Assembly (NCBI RefSeq): GCF_003258515.1
Contig: NZ_QGEH01000003.1
Location: 62,001-126,000 of the forward strand
DNA length: 64,000 nt
Reading direction: 5' to 3'
DNA from: Marinobacter bohaiensis
GTDB lineage: Bacteria > Pseudomonadota > Gammaproteobacteria > Pseudomonadales > Oleiphilaceae
Under the pieces are notes generated by a model, which was given only the letters and a program-made list of their open reading frames with translations, did no database searches and had not been told where the DNA came from. Positions 9,582 through 19,746 of the stretch are shown in pieces. A program made the translations under genes and the position numbers. Within the stretch, counting starts at the first letter, position 1. Each line of letters opens with the position of its first letter.

Positions 9582-9661
9582 CGGGGGCCGTGGTACTCTT
9601 TCGCGGCTTCAGGACGGTTGTGAACAGGCCGTCAAAAAACAAGATGTGTCAGGATATTGCG

Positions 9662-10696
9662 ATGAGTGTGGGACAAAGCCGTTGGGGGCGAAAGCTGCGG
9701 TATCTCGGGGCTGCAGCGGCGCTGGGATTGGCGATGCCGGCTGCCGCCAGTTATGTGGAGACGCCCGAGGGTCGCGCCTTCGTCGATGACATGGTGCAGC
9801 GCTATGCCTTTGATCGTTCCACCCTCGAACGCTGGCTGGGGCTGGCGCAGCAACAGCCTGCCATCCTCGACGCCATCAGCCGCCCCGCTGAACGGACGCT
9901 GACCTGGGCTGAGTACCGACGCATCTTTATCAAACCGTCGCGCATCGAAAAGGGGCGGGCGTTTCTCGACCAGTACGCTGATATCTTTGCCCGTGCCGAG
10001 CGCGAGCTGGGCGTGTCCCGCTACGTGGTGGCGGCGATTATCGGTGTTGAAACCCAGTACGGCGAGTATGCCGGCCGCTACCGGGTGGTGGATGCCCTGG
10101 CCACACTGGCGTTCGATTATCCGCCGCGTTCGTCGTTCTTCCGCGGCCAGCTCGGGGAATTTTTTTTGATGGCTCGGGAACAGGCACTGGATCCGGCCGT
10201 CATAAAGGGCTCGTACGCCGGGGCTATGGGGTATGGCCAGTTCATTCCCAGCAGTTACCGGCACTACGCCATCGATTTCGACGGCGACGGCCAGGCCGAT
10301 ATCATCCAGAACCCGGTTGACGCCATCGGCAGCGTTGCCAATTATTTTGCGCGTCACGGCTGGCGCGACGCGGAGGCGGTCGCCGAGCAGGTGACAACGG
10401 CGGATTACGCCCCCCGGCTCTACACGGACGGTCTCAAGCCGCGGCTGACGATAGCGGACTACCGGGCCGCCGGGATAGAGCCCCAGGCGGAGCTGGCCGC
10501 GGCCACCCGCGCGCGGTTGTTGCGGGTCGAAGCTGAGGCAGGTCAACAGGACTGGCTGACGTACCCCAACTTTTACGTCATCACCCGCTACAATCACAGT
10601 CATCTTTACGCCATGGCGGTACTGGAACTTTCCCGGGCCCTGGCGGCCGACGACGGATCGGTTGTCGATCAAGCCGGGACGGGAGGTGACGCATGA
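9662..10696 (+). CDS. mltB: Membrane-bound lytic murein transglycosylase B family
   Basis: A 344-residue exported enzyme that cleaves the glycan backbone of peptidoglycan to 1,6-anhydro products. It has an N-terminal signal-like segment ending around AMPAAAS, without a clear lipobox cysteine, so it may be the soluble (SltB-like) form. The catalytic glutamate is E130 in GVETQYGEYAG, and SYAGAMGYGQFIPSSY is a family hallmark. The ATG at 9662 has AGGA eight bases upstream; an ATG at 9644 is possible. It overlaps rlpA by four bases (ATGA). Confidence 0.93.
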   Translation: MSVGQSRWGRKLRYLGAAAALGLAMPAAASYVETPEGRAFVDDMVQRYAFDRSTLERWLGLAQQQPAILDAISRPAERTLTWAEYRRIFIKPSRIEKGRAFLDQYADIFARAERELGVSRYVVAAIIGVETQYGEYAGRYRVVDALATLAFDYPPRSSFFRGQLGEFFLMAREQALDPAVIKGSYAGAMGYGQFIPSSYRHYAIDFDGDGQADIIQNPVDAIGSVANYFARHGWRDAEAVAEQVTTADYAPRLYTDGLKPRLTIADYRAAGIEPQAELAAATRARLLRVEAEAGQQDWLTYPNFYVITRYNHSHLYAMAVLELSRALAADDGSVVDQAGTGGDA

Positions 10697-11550
10697 GCCG
10701 GTCCGTTGGATACTGGACGTTGGGTATGGTCCTGCCCCTGCTTCTGGCGGGGTGTGCGTCGTCACCGGAGAGCAGCAGCGGTGGGCAATCGTCCTCGCGC
10801 TACAGTATCAGCCAGGATCGGGCGCCGTCGGGGGATTTCGATGCCAGTGGGCTGGAAGACGCGGTGCCGCGTTACGAGAAGCCCAGCTCCTATGGCAACA
10901 AGTCGCCCTACACGGTCTGGGGCAAGCAGTATACGGTACTGGCGGACGGCAGCGACTACATTGAACGGGGCACTGCGAGCTGGTACGGCGAAAAATTCCA
11001 TGGGCACAAGACGTCCAACGGCGAAGTGTTCGACATGTACGAGATGACGGCGGCGCACCGCAGTCTGCCGCTGCCCAGCTACGCGCGGGTCACCAACCTG
11101 GACAACGGGCGCAGTACGATTGTGCGGGTCAACGATCGGGGGCCGTTCCACAGCAGCCGCATCATCGACCTGTCGTACGCGGCCGCCAAAAAACTGGGTT
11201 ACCAGAAGCAGGGTACGGCGCACGTGGAGGTGGCCGCGATTACGGTGTCGCCGGATGGTAGTATGTCGGTCGCCGGGACTGCGCCGGCAAAGGAATCGGC
11301 TCCCGCCACCTCCAGCGCTGGAGAGGGCCTTTTCGTTCAGGTGGCGTCGTTCACCCAGGCGGATTCGGCGCGCCGCCTGTCCGAGCAACTGCGGGCGTTG
11401 ACCGACACGCCGGTGCGGATATACGCCGCCGGCCAGTACCACCGGGTGCAGGTTGGCCCGTTTGAGCAGCGGTCACTGGCCGAAGAGACCAGTAAACTGA
11501 TTGAGCAGGACGGACTGGGTCGCCCCATCGTGGTGACCGATCCGCTTTGA
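10693..11550 (+). CDS. rlpA: RlpA septal lytic transglycosylase, lipoprotein with SPOR domain
   Basis: A 285-residue outer-membrane lipoprotein. The lipobox LLAGC puts the lipidated cysteine at residue 21. A double-psi beta-barrel domain (about 90-185) contains GTASWYGEKFHGHKTSNGE and VNDRGPFHSSRIIDLS. A C-terminal SPOR domain (about 213-285) should bind denuded septal glycan. Family knowledge: RlpA of Pseudomonas cleaves naked glycan strands at division sites. Its start overlaps the mltB stop. Confidence 0.95.
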   Translation: MSRSVGYWTLGMVLPLLLAGCASSPESSSGGQSSSRYSISQDRAPSGDFDASGLEDAVPRYEKPSSYGNKSPYTVWGKQYTVLADGSDYIERGTASWYGEKFHGHKTSNGEVFDMYEMTAAHRSLPLPSYARVTNLDNGRSTIVRVNDRGPFHSSRIIDLSYAAAKKLGYQKQGTAHVEVAAITVSPDGSMSVAGTAPAKESAPATSSAGEGLFVQVASFTQADSARRLSEQLRALTDTPVRIYAAGQYHRVQVGPFEQRSLAEETSKLIEQDGLGRPIVVTDPL

Positions 11551-11700
11551 GACAGGGCTTGCGGGCCCGGCAGCCGAGACCGCCTGATGCCAGCAGTACC
11601 CGACGAGTCGGGGGTGGCGATTTGCAGGTCCGGGGCGAGCTGCCGAACCAGGAGATGCCCGGATGGGTGTCGTCAATTGATGTACTGACTGAATGGATCC

Positions 11701-12873
11701 ATGGCTAAGAATACGGTTTTCAAGACACTTTTTTGCGCGCTGACCCTGGTATTTGCCTGGGTATCGGCGGCCGCCGCCCAATCACAGCCGGCATTGATTC
11801 CGTCACCGCCGCAGATTGCGGCCAGCTCCTACGTGCTGATGGATGCGGACAGTGGCCACATCATCGTTCAGGGGAACAGTGACGAGCGCTTGCCGCCGGC
11901 CAGTCTGACCAAGATGATGACCGCTTACATCGTCGAGCGTGAGCTGGATGAGGGGCGCATCTCCATGGCCGACCAGGTGCCCATCAGTGTGCACGCCTGG
12001 AAGACCGGCGGCTCGCGGATGTTCGTCAAGGAAGGTTCACAGGTGCCGGTGGAGAAGCTGATCCACGGTGTGATCATTCAGTCCGGTAACGACGCCAGTG
12101 TGGCGCTGGCGGAGTTTGTTGCCGGCAGCGAAGGCGCCTTCGCTGACATCATGAACCAGCAGGCGCAGATCCTGGGCATGAAGAACTCCCACTTCATGAA
12201 CGCTACCGGGCTGCCCCACGAGGAACACTACTCCTCGGCACACGACCTGGCGTTGCTGGCCCGGGCGATCATTCAGGACTACCCCGAGAACTACGAGATC
12301 TACTCTCAGAAGTACTACACCTACAACGACATCCGTCAGCCCAATCGCAACAGTCTGCTGTGGCGCGATCCCTCGGTGGATGGTCTGAAGACCGGTCACA
12401 CCGAAGAGGCGGGTTTCTGTCTGGTGGCCTCGGCCAAGCGCAATGACATGCGACTGATTGCCACGGTGATGGGCACGTCCAGCGAGAATGCCCGGGCCCA
12501 AGAAGTGCAGAAGCTGCTCAACTATGGCTTCCGCTATTTCGAGACCCAGTCCCTGTTTACGGCCGGGCAATCGCTGAGCGATACCCGCGTTTGGGGTGGC
12601 GAGAAGGACAGCGTGAAACTGGGTGTGGCCGACGACGCGGTTGTGACCATTCCCCGTGGCAGCAAGGATTCGCTGGAATCGGTGATGGACATCGATTCGG
12701 TCATCAAGGCGCCCATCGAAGCCGGCCAGGAGCTGGGCCAGGTGCGCGTGACCCTCAATGGACAGGAAATCATGAAGCGGCCCGTCGTGGCGCTGGAGGC
12801 TGTACCTGAGGGCGGTTTCTTCAAGCGCATCTGGGACGCCATCAAGTTGTTTTTCGTACAGCTCTTTAACTGA
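11701..12873 (+). CDS. dacA: D-alanyl-D-alanine carboxypeptidase (PBP5/6 family)
   Basis: A 390-residue low-molecular-weight PBP that trims the terminal D-Ala from pentapeptide stems. A signal peptide (residues 1-26) is followed by the peptidase S11 domain with S68-LTK71, S128-G-N130 and KTGHT. A beta-rich domain follows, and a C-terminal amphipathic helix (FFKRIWDAIKLFFVQLF) anchors it to the inner membrane. A 150-base gap separates it from rlpA. In Pseudomonas the equivalent gene is called dacC. Confidence 0.96.
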   Translation: MAKNTVFKTLFCALTLVFAWVSAAAAQSQPALIPSPPQIAASSYVLMDADSGHIIVQGNSDERLPPASLTKMMTAYIVERELDEGRISMADQVPISVHAWKTGGSRMFVKEGSQVPVEKLIHGVIIQSGNDASVALAEFVAGSEGAFADIMNQQAQILGMKNSHFMNATGLPHEEHYSSAHDLALLARAIIQDYPENYEIYSQKYYTYNDIRQPNRNSLLWRDPSVDGLKTGHTEEAGFCLVASAKRNDMRLIATVMGTSSENARAQEVQKLLNYGFRYFETQSLFTAGQSLSDTRVWGGEKDSVKLGVADDAVVTIPRGSKDSLESVMDIDSVIKAPIEAGQELGQVRVTLNGQEIMKRPVVALEAVPEGGFFKRIWDAIKLFFVQLFN

Positions 12874-12940
12874 AATGCGGATGAACCGGGTAACGGGTTA
12901 GCCGGGCAAAGCGAAAAGAGAGGTACGAGCGGAGTCAGTC

Positions 12941-13210
12941 ATGAGCGAACAGCAACCCCCGAAAATTGAATTTCCCTGCGATTACGTGATCAAGGTGATC
13001 GGTAACGCCGCTCCGGACTTCCGCGACTTCGTCGTGGAAGTGGTGGAAAAGCACGCGCCGGGCCTCGATGAGACCGATATCACCATCAACGACAGTCGCG
13101 AAGGACGTTTCACCTCGGTGCGGATCAAGATCTTTGCCACTGGGGAGCCCCAGCTCAAGGCCCTGTTCGAGGAGCTGAAGGCGAGCGGCCGCGTCCACAT
13201 GGTGCTGTAA
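12941..13210 (+). CDS. ybeD: YbeD family (UPF0250/DUF493) protein
   Basis: An 89-residue protein matching the YbeD family, with [20 protein letters not shown] near the N-terminus. The fold is a small ferredoxin-like alpha/beta domain similar to regulatory ACT-type domains; the biochemical role is not established. It sits between dacA and lipB as in most gammaproteobacteria, 13 bases before lipB. Confidence 0.93.
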   Translation: MSEQQPPKIEFPCDYVIKVIGNAAPDFRDFVVEVVEKHAPGLDETDITINDSREGRFTSVRIKIFATGEPQLKALFEELKASGRVHMVL

Positions 13211-13223
13211 GCGGAGAACGCCT

Positions 13224-13892
13224 GTGACCACCATGCCCGACGTGATCGTTCGCCAGTTGGGGAGTCAGCCCTACCTGGACACCTGGGAGGCGATGAAAAC
13301 CTTCACCGCCCAGCGCGGCCCGCAGACGCCGGACGAGCTCTGGTGCCTGGAACATCCCCGGGTCTACACCCAGGGCCAGGCCGGCAAGGCGGAGCACGTG
13401 CTGGCGCCGGGGGATATCCCGGTGGTCCAGGTGGACCGGGGCGGCCAGGTGACCTATCACGGCCCCGGCCAGTTGGTGATCTACCTGATGATCGACCTGC
13501 ACCGCGCCCACTTTGGCGTACGCCACCTGGTGTCCGCCATCGAGGACAGCATCGTCGAGGTGCTCGGCGATCTGGGGATTGACGCGGCGGCCCGACCGGA
13601 CGCCCCGGGTGTGTATACCGGCGGAACCAAGATCGCGTCCCTGGGTCTGCGTATCCGTCGCGGCTGCTCCTTCCACGGCCTGGCCCTGAACGTCGACATG
13701 GACCTGGAACCCTTCCGCCGCATTAACCCCTGCGGCCTGGCCGGGATGGCCATGTCCCAGGTAGTGGACTTTGCGCCGGCCAGTTCCGTGGCGTCGGTGT
13801 CCGAGGCCCTGGTCGCCAGCCTGGTGCGGCGCCTGGAATTGGGCAACGTGCGGCAGGAAACGGGCCTGCCCCGTTTCCATGCGGCATCCTGA
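13224..13892 (+). CDS. lipB: Octanoyl-[acyl carrier protein]:protein N-octanoyltransferase
   Basis: Transfers octanoate from ACP to lipoyl domains, the first step of lipoic acid assembly. The 222-residue protein has [13 protein letters not shown], the catalytic lysine K136 in GGTKIASLG, and the acyl-accepting cysteine C170 in NPCGLAGM. The start is taken as GTG at 13224, with GGAG seven bases upstream; an ATG at 13233 lacks a spaced ribosome site. The usual next gene, lipA, is absent here and lies near 42 kb on the other strand. Confidence 0.95.
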   Translation: MTTMPDVIVRQLGSQPYLDTWEAMKTFTAQRGPQTPDELWCLEHPRVYTQGQAGKAEHVLAPGDIPVVQVDRGGQVTYHGPGQLVIYLMIDLHRAHFGVRHLVSAIEDSIVEVLGDLGIDAAARPDAPGVYTGGTKIASLGLRIRRGCSFHGLALNVDMDLEPFRRINPCGLAGMAMSQVVDFAPASSVASVSEALVASLVRRLELGNVRQETGLPRFHAAS

Positions 13893-13898
13893 CCCGCT

Positions 13899-15029
13899 TT
13901 ACGCGCTGTTCTGAGACGGAACGTTCCCGCTGCACACCTGATTACGCCCGGTGGCCTTGGCCGTATAGAGCGCTTCGTCCGCCCGCTGCAACAGCCGACT
14001 GGTGGATTCGGCGCCGTGGATGCTGGCCACGCCGGCGCTGATCGAGGCGGCAACCGGCGTACCATCGAGCTCAATGGATGACGACGCCACCGCCGCACGA
14101 ATACGTTCAGCCAGATGTGCCGCCTCGTCGACCCGGGTTTCCGGCAGGATCGCCAGGAATTCTTCGCCGCCCCAGCGTGAGACAATATCGATGCGGCGGC
14201 AGCCCTCCCTGAGTTTGTCGGCCACCATCACGATCAACGCATCCCCCGCGTGATGGCCGAACGTGTCGTTGATGCCCTTGAACAGATCGATGTCCATCAG
14301 GATGACCGAAAACGCCTGCCGGTTGCGCAGGTAGCGCTGATACTCTCCCTCCAGCCGGACCAGGCCCTCGCGGCGGTTGGTCAGGCCGGTCATCACATCG
14401 TGTTTGGCCGCGTATTCATGCTCCGCCGCCAGAGTCAGCAGGCTGGCCTTGCTGCGCCGGCGGCTCAGGTCGAGCAGGTAGCAGGAGACCATCTCGAAAG
14501 CCAGCACGTTGATCATCATCAGGCGGAAGCTGTCGCTGTAGGGGGTATTGAACAGGGTGTCGCCCAGGGGCGAGAACAGGGCGGCCAGCGCCGTCAGACC
14601 CAGGGCACAGCTGAGGATGCCGATACGCGGCGTGCTGATGTAGAAAATGATCGGCGGATAGGCAAACAACCAGATGATCGCCGAGCCATCCTCCAGCGCC
14701 GCCGTGGCGACGTAGACGAAGAGCAGGGCGATCAGCACGATAAATGTCCGGCGGTGCATTGTGGGTCGCCGCAGAACAAGATAGACCAGCGCATTGAGCA
14801 GCAGCAGGCTGGCGGCGGTGACCAGACTGCCCGTCACCAGCGTGTCACCGCGATCGGCCGCCCGGTAGGCAAAGAACGCGAGCACCGGCAGTGCGCCGAT
14901 GCTGAGCCAGTTGATCAGACGGGGGACCGGGATCTCCCCTTCGATGCGTCGGCGTCCGGGACCATTGGGCCCATGGTGCCCTGTAGGCCGGGTTTGGAGT
15001 GGCTCAGACTTGGATGGTTGGGGCATCAT
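13899..15029 (-). CDS. Membrane diguanylate cyclase (GGDEF)
   Basis: A 376-residue protein with six or so transmembrane segments (about residues 38-190) and a C-terminal GGDEF domain that looks active. The signature is WGGEEFLAILP, preceded by RRID as the RxxD product-inhibition site and opened by HDVMTGLTNRREG. It should make c-di-GMP from GTP; the membrane part is an unassigned sensor. It converges on lipB with only six bases between stops. Two adjacent ATG codons (15029 and 15026) are equally possible starts, neither with a good ribosome site. Confidence 0.9.
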   Translation of the reverse strand: MMPQPSKSEPLQTRPTGHHGPNGPGRRRIEGEIPVPRLINWLSIGALPVLAFFAYRAADRGDTLVTGSLVTAASLLLLNALVYLVLRRPTMHRRTFIVLIALLFVYVATAALEDGSAIIWLFAYPPIIFYISTPRIGILSCALGLTALAALFSPLGDTLFNTPYSDSFRLMMINVLAFEMVSCYLLDLSRRRSKASLLTLAAEHEYAAKHDVMTGLTNRREGLVRLEGEYQRYLRNRQAFSVILMDIDLFKGINDTFGHHAGDALIVMVADKLREGCRRIDIVSRWGGEEFLAILPETRVDEAAHLAERIRAAVASSSIELDGTPVAASISAGVASIHGAESTSRLLQRADEALYTAKATGRNQVCSGNVPSQNSA

Positions 15030-15355
15030 TGCTAGCGTTGTATTTATTGTTGGTCTGACCCGAGCATAGCGCTAATCCCTGATCCGCTCTGTTTTAAAAC
15101 GTAAACATGACGCCAGCGGCGTCTTATCGTGCTGATGTCGCTTTTGGCGGGTCAGTGAATCAACCTGATAGGACACTAGACGGCAAAGCCACCGGGAATC
15201 CATTGGCTTCGGCAACGGCGTTGCGGTGGCACGTCGGTGACCGGTGAGGGCGGTCAGTCACGTATAATCAGTCAGGGCCGGTTCCGGACGCGCGGACATC
15301 GGCCGGACGTACCGTCGCACCCGAGTGCGCCATTCAACAGCTTTTGGGCCCCCTG
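15030..15355 (+). other. Divergent intergenic region between GGDEF and ABC1-kinase genes
   Basis: 326 bases without a convincing gene. A perfect TATAAT at 15263-15268 could be the -10 box for the ABC1 kinase gene, but no -35 at normal spacing was found. Nothing else is recognisable. Confidence 0.4.
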
Positions 15356-16777
15356 ATGACATCCAGGAAATCGCGCTCTTCCGTTTCCCGTATCAAGACC
15401 GGCAGTTTCGAGCGCCGGCTGAGCCTGACCCGGGCCGGACTGTTTGCCGGCACCCGAATGGCGACCCACATGGCGACCAACCTGTTCAGCAGTCGGGACA
15501 AGCGCGAGGAGCGACATCGCCAGATGTTGTCCAGCCAGGCGCGCTTCCTCGTGGATGAGCTGGGCAAGCTCAAGGGCAGTGTGGTCAAGATCGGCCAGGT
15601 CATGGCCCTTTATGGCGAGCACTTCCTGCCGGCGGAGGTCACCGAAGCGCTGCACACGCTGGAGGATCAGACCACCTCGCTGGCCTGGCCGTCGGTGGAA
15701 AAAGTCCTGGCCAGTGAGCTGGGAGCGGATCGCCTGGCCCAGTTGGAAGTGGATCCCGAGCCCATCGGCGCCGCGTCCCTGGGGCAGGTGCACCGCGCGG
15801 TGCGCCGTAGCGACGGCCTGGAGATCGTCTTGAAGATCCAGTACCCCGGCGTGGCCGAGGCGGTGGACAGTGACCTTAACGCCGTGGCACAGATCCTGAA
15901 AGTCGGGCGTTTCGTGTCCATGGGGCCGGAATTCAACGAATGGCTTGAGGAAGTGCGCGCCATGATGCACCGGGAGGTGGATTACGCGCTCGAGGCCCGC
16001 ACGACGGAACACTTCCGCAAGATGCTGGCGGACGACAACCGATTTGTGGTGCCACGCATCCTGCCGGAATTTTCCACCGCCCGGGTGATGGCCGCGACCT
16101 TCGAGTCCGGCTGGCCGGTGAGTTCGGAGACGGTGGCCCAGTTGCCGCTGGAGCGACGCAGCGAGCTGGGGCGCGCGGCTCTGGAGCTGTTCTTCCGGGA
16201 ACTGTTCGATTGGGGCGAAATGCAGACCGACCCCAACTTCGGCAACTACCGCATCCGCCTGGCGGAGGACTCCGGTGCCGGCGCCGACCAGATCGTGCTG
16301 CTGGATTTTGGGGCCGTGCAATCCTACCCCGATGACTTCCTGGAACCGGTGCAGGAGATGATCCAGGCGTCCTACGAGCAGGACCTGGAACGGGTCATCG
16401 AGGGGGGTATTCAGCTGCATTTCATGAGCGAGGACTGGCCGGAAGACGTACTGCAGCGCTTCGGCGAAGTCTGCATGTCGGTGCTCGAGCCCCTGGCGCC
16501 GGCCAATAGCGAATGGCCGGAGCACGCGGTCAATGAGCGGGGCCAGTATCGCTGGAAGCAGAGCGACCTGCCGTCACGTGTGGCGCGGCAGGCGGCCCGG
16601 TCTGCTATCAGCCGCTACTTCCGGATTCCGCCCAAGGAATTTGTCTTCCTCAACCGCAAACTGATCGGTGTCTACACCTTCATCGCCGTGCTGCGCTCGG
16701 AGTTCAACGGCGAGGAACTGCTGCGTGACTACCTCTATCGCGACGATAGCGACGACGCCAGGAGCCTGGCGGACTAG
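15356..16777 (+). CDS. ABC1/AarF-type atypical kinase family protein
   Basis: A 473-residue member of the UbiB/ADCK (ABC1) protein-kinase-like family. Visible hallmarks are the KxGQ motif (KIGQVMALYG), the alanine-rich loop AASLGQVHRAV, the ATP-lysine stretch VLKIQYPGV, and the metal-binding LLDFGAVQ. Known members support quinone synthesis or lipid homeostasis and have ATPase activity. This is not the ubiE-ubiJ-ubiB locus, so it is probably a second, non-UbiB homologue. The ATG at 15356 is preferred to a TTG four codons earlier. No transmembrane tail is obvious. Confidence 0.88.
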   Translation: MTSRKSRSSVSRIKTGSFERRLSLTRAGLFAGTRMATHMATNLFSSRDKREERHRQMLSSQARFLVDELGKLKGSVVKIGQVMALYGEHFLPAEVTEALHTLEDQTTSLAWPSVEKVLASELGADRLAQLEVDPEPIGAASLGQVHRAVRRSDGLEIVLKIQYPGVAEAVDSDLNAVAQILKVGRFVSMGPEFNEWLEEVRAMMHREVDYALEARTTEHFRKMLADDNRFVVPRILPEFSTARVMAATFESGWPVSSETVAQLPLERRSELGRAALELFFRELFDWGEMQTDPNFGNYRIRLAEDSGAGADQIVLLDFGAVQSYPDDFLEPVQEMIQASYEQDLERVIEGGIQLHFMSEDWPEDVLQRFGEVCMSVLEPLAPANSEWPEHAVNERGQYRWKQSDLPSRVARQAARSAISRYFRIPPKEFVFLNRKLIGVYTFIAVLRSEFNGEELLRDYLYRDDSDDARSLAD

Positions 16778-16804
16778 CCGGCCTGGCCGCGCCGGAACGC
16801 GCGG

Positions 16805-17227
16805 TCAGGTAGCCTCGATTACCGCCCAAAGCACCATGGCATAGCGCGCGCCCTTGCCGATGGCCACCAGTACGATGAAGTTGAGCCAGGGCACTTTCAT
16901 GATGCCGCCGATCACCGTCAGCGCGTCGCCGCCGATCGGTAACCACGCCATCAGCAGCGACCATTGCCCCCAGCGGTTGAAGCGATCCTGGGCCCGCGTC
17001 AGCTGTTTCTCGCTCACCGGAAACCAGCGCTTGTGGCGGAAGTGCTCCACCTGCCGCCCGATCCAGCCATTGACCACCGATCCCAGCGTATTGCCCGCCG
17101 TGGCGAACAGCCACAGTCCCAGCAGTGAGTAGCCCTGTGTCGCCATCCCGCCCAGCATGACTTCCGAATAAGCCGGCAGGAGCGTGGCCGCCGCGAAGGC
17201 GGTGAGGAACAGGTAGAGGTAGGCCAA
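16805..17227 (-). CDS. YqaA family small membrane protein (VTT/DedA-like)
   Basis: A 140-residue membrane protein of the YqaA branch of the DedA/VTT fold, with three or four hydrophobic segments and the family-type stretches TLLPAYSEVMLGG, GNTLGSVVNGWIG and LPIGGDALTVIGG. The start appears to be TTG at 17227, with GGAG five bases upstream. Function is unproven; relatives are linked to lipid flipping. It converges on the ABC1 kinase gene (27 bases between stops). Confidence 0.85.
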   Translation of the reverse strand: MAYLYLFLTAFAAATLLPAYSEVMLGGMATQGYSLLGLWLFATAGNTLGSVVNGWIGRQVEHFRHKRWFPVSEKQLTRAQDRFNRWGQWSLLMAWLPIGGDALTVIGGIMKVPWLNFIVLVAIGKGARYAMVLWAVIEAT

Positions 17228-17372
17228 GTCGACTCCGTTGCAATGAAGCGGGCATGTTTGACGGCGGCCGGCGCGGCAGCATGCGTCGGGTGCGATTACA
17301 CACCGTAGTGGTTCGGCGGCTCGTACGCCACTAAGTTAGGGAGCCTCTAATCAACTCCTTAGCCGCGCATGG

Positions 17373-17398
17373 TCAAGAAAACGATAGCCGTGCCGATA
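17373..17398 (+). promoter_or_regulatory. Sigma-28 (FliA)-type promoter for the chemoreceptor gene
   Basis: TCAAG at 17373-17377 and GCCGATA at 17392-17398 are separated by 14 bases. This matches the flagellar sigma-28 arrangement, in which TAAAG/TCAAG and GCCGATA are separated by 14 bases. It lies about 205 bases upstream of the chemoreceptor ATG in a 379-base gap with no other clear signal. Chemoreceptor genes are common FliA targets. Confidence 0.65.
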
Positions 17399-17606
17399 GT
17401 TATAACCATCAGTGTCCGAAAACGGGAACGTCAGGGTGCGTTGGTGCCCTTCCCGAGTCAAACACGGAACGTTTGTCCCCCGGCCAGCCTGGATACGCTG
17501 CCTCCGGTCTTGCGACGCTGAACCGGGCGAGCCTGTGCGCCGCCGGAACCGATAGAACGCCTCCCGCAGCGGAGGTTGCTTTCACTGCCATCGATTCGGG
17601 ATATCC

Positions 17607-19736
17607 ATGAAAAAGCTGTCTCTGAAACTGAAACTCTATGCCCTGGTGATCGTCCTGATGCTCCTGATGGGGCTGAGCATGATCATTACGGCCCAAGTCT
17701 CACTGTCCAACATGGAGTCCCGCATCAACGACGATGCCAGCGAACTGGTCCAGAATATCGTCGTCGAGCGGCTGCGCGCCACCGCCGGTCAGTATGGCGA
17801 ACAGGTGGCTGCGATCTTCAACCAGGCGTACAAGATTCCGGAAACCTTCCGTGAGGTGATCCACCGTAACGTGGAAGGTTCCGACTCCGCCCGCATGAGT
17901 CGTCGCGACCTGACGGAGACCACCGGTGCGATTCTGGAAGGTCAGCCGGAACTCAGCGCCATCTATGCCAACTTCGAGCCGGACGCCTACGACGGCCAGG
18001 ATCGTTACTTCACCGGCGGCGTGGAACAGCACAGCAGCGACGAAGGCACCCTGGAGATCTACTACTACCGCGACCAGGAAGGCAAGGTTGTGTTCAGCCG
18101 GGAAGAGGATCCTTCCGTCAAATACCTGGACCAGCAGGACGAGTTTGGCATCCGTGAAGCCGAGTGGTACCTGTGCGCCATGGAAACCCTCAAACCGTGC
18201 ACCATGGAGCCCTACAGTTACGAGATCAGCGACGGCTACTCGGAGATGATGACCAGCCTGACCATGCCGATCTTCAGCGACGGCGACTTCGGCGGTGTCG
18301 TGGGTGTGGATATCAATCTGTCTTCCATCCAGGAAACCCTGAACCAGGTCAGCCAGAAGCTCTATGACGGCGCCGCGCGCGTCACGCTGGTCAGTGAGAA
18401 GGGGCTCATCGCCGGCACCAGCGCCTATACCGACGAGCTGGGGCGCCCGCTGGCGGAAGCTTTGCCCGAGCGTGCCGACACCTATCGCAACCTGGTCAGG
18501 CAGGATACCCCGGTGTTCGACAATGGCGAGGACATCGCCGTGGCGTTCCCGATCGATATCGATGCCTCCAACACCCGCTGGTCGATGATCATCGAGCTGC
18601 CCCGCAGTGTGGCGCTGGCGGATCTCAAGACCGTGTCCGACCTGCTGGCGGATGAGGTGGACGGCACCGCCGCGCGCCAGCTGACCGCCGGCATCATCGT
18701 GCTGGTTGTGGCGCTGGGGCTGCTGGTGCTCCTGGTGCGCTCGGTAACCCGTCCGCTGGACCAGATCCGTGACCGCATGAGCAATCTGGCTTCCGCCGAG
18801 GGGGACCTGACCCAGGAACTGGAAATCGATACCCACGCCGAGCTGATTGGCCTGGCGGACGGCTTCAATGCGTTCCTGGCCAAGCTGCGCGATATGATCA
18901 ACGACCTCAAGCGGATTAACGGCACGGTCAGTGAGCAGGCCAGTGACGTACGCCGGATCGCCGTGGAAACCGAGCAGAACACCTCGCGTCAGAACGGCGA
19001 GATCGACAGCGTGGTGACGGCGATGAACGAAATGTCCGCCGCCGCCAGTGAAGTGGCGACGTTTGCCAGCGACGCTGCCGGCAATGCGCGGGAGGCCAGT
19101 GAGGGCGTGGAGAGCACCCAGTCGACCCTGACCACCGCCGTCAACGGCGTGCAGGAACTGGCGGCGGATATGGAAGAGGCCAGCGGTGCCATCGGCCAGG
19201 TGGCCAGCCGCAGCGACGACATCAACCGCATTCTCGAAGTGATCCGGGGCATTGCCGAGCAGACCAACCTGCTGGCGCTGAACGCCGCCATTGAAGCGGC
19301 GCGGGCCGGCGAGCAGGGCCGCGGTTTTGCGGTGGTGGCCGATGAGGTTCGCACCCTGGCGTCCAAGACCCGGGAATCCACCGATGAGATCAGCGAGATG
19401 ATCGAAGGGCTGCAGAACGAGGTGCAGCAGACCGTGACCGTGATTCGCGGCGGTGTCGATCGGGCCACCTCGGCCGTGGGGCGGACCCGCGAGGCGGACG
19501 AATCCCTGGCGGAAGTGGTGCGCCGCATCGCCACGATTGTGGAGCACGTGACCCAGGTGGCCACGGCAGCGGAAGAGCAGAGCTCTGTCAGCGAGGAAAT
19601 TAACCGCAACCTGACCAACATCGGCGATGCCGCCAGTGACCTGCGCGATCTGGCCGAACGCGTGCGTGGCAGCGGCGAAAGTCTGGGTGACCAGGTCGTG
19701 TCTCTGGAAGATCAGCTCAATCGCCTGCATACCTGA
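17607..19736 (+). CDS. Methyl-accepting chemotaxis protein with dCache-type sensor
   Basis: A 709-residue inner-membrane chemoreceptor. A first transmembrane helix (about 8-30) leads to a large periplasmic region (about 35-345) of dCache type, containing stretches such as [16 protein letters not shown] second helix (about 353-373) is followed by HAMP and the long cytoplasmic coiled coil. The CheA/CheW-contact tip [20 protein letters not shown] is perfectly conserved. No CheR-docking pentapeptide is seen at the C-terminus (it ends LNRLHT). The ligand cannot be told from sequence. Confidence 0.95.
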   Translation: MKKLSLKLKLYALVIVLMLLMGLSMIITAQVSLSNMESRINDDASELVQNIVVERLRATAGQYGEQVAAIFNQAYKIPETFREVIHRNVEGSDSARMSRRDLTETTGAILEGQPELSAIYANFEPDAYDGQDRYFTGGVEQHSSDEGTLEIYYYRDQEGKVVFSREEDPSVKYLDQQDEFGIREAEWYLCAMETLKPCTMEPYSYEISDGYSEMMTSLTMPIFSDGDFGGVVGVDINLSSIQETLNQVSQKLYDGAARVTLVSEKGLIAGTSAYTDELGRPLAEALPERADTYRNLVRQDTPVFDNGEDIAVAFPIDIDASNTRWSMIIELPRSVALADLKTVSDLLADEVDGTAARQLTAGIIVLVVALGLLVLLVRSVTRPLDQIRDRMSNLASAEGDLTQELEIDTHAELIGLADGFNAFLAKLRDMINDLKRINGTVSEQASDVRRIAVETEQNTSRQNGEIDSVVTAMNEMSAAASEVATFASDAAGNAREASEGVESTQSTLTTAVNGVQELAADMEEASGAIGQVASRSDDINRILEVIRGIAEQTNLLALNAAIEAARAGEQGRGFAVVADEVRTLASKTRESTDEISEMIEGLQNEVQQTVTVIRGGVDRATSAVGRTREADESLAEVVRRIATIVEHVTQVATAAEEQSSVSEEINRNLTNIGDAASDLRDLAERVRGSGESLGDQVVSLEDQLNRLHT

Positions 19737-19746
19737 CCGTAAGCAA

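Noticed and set aside
15356-16777. Calling the ABC1 kinase UbiB
   Set aside because: It lacks the ubiE/ubiJ neighbours and the obvious C-terminal membrane helices, so only the family name is justified.
17399-17606. Possible c-di-GMP riboswitch ahead of the chemoreceptor
   Set aside because: The conserved GEMM sequence blocks are not present; only unspecific GC-rich hairpins were seen.
17700-19730. Long open frame on the minus strand opposite the chemoreceptor gene
   Set aside because: It mirrors the codon pattern of the plus-strand gene, has no family resemblance, and arises from high third-position GC.
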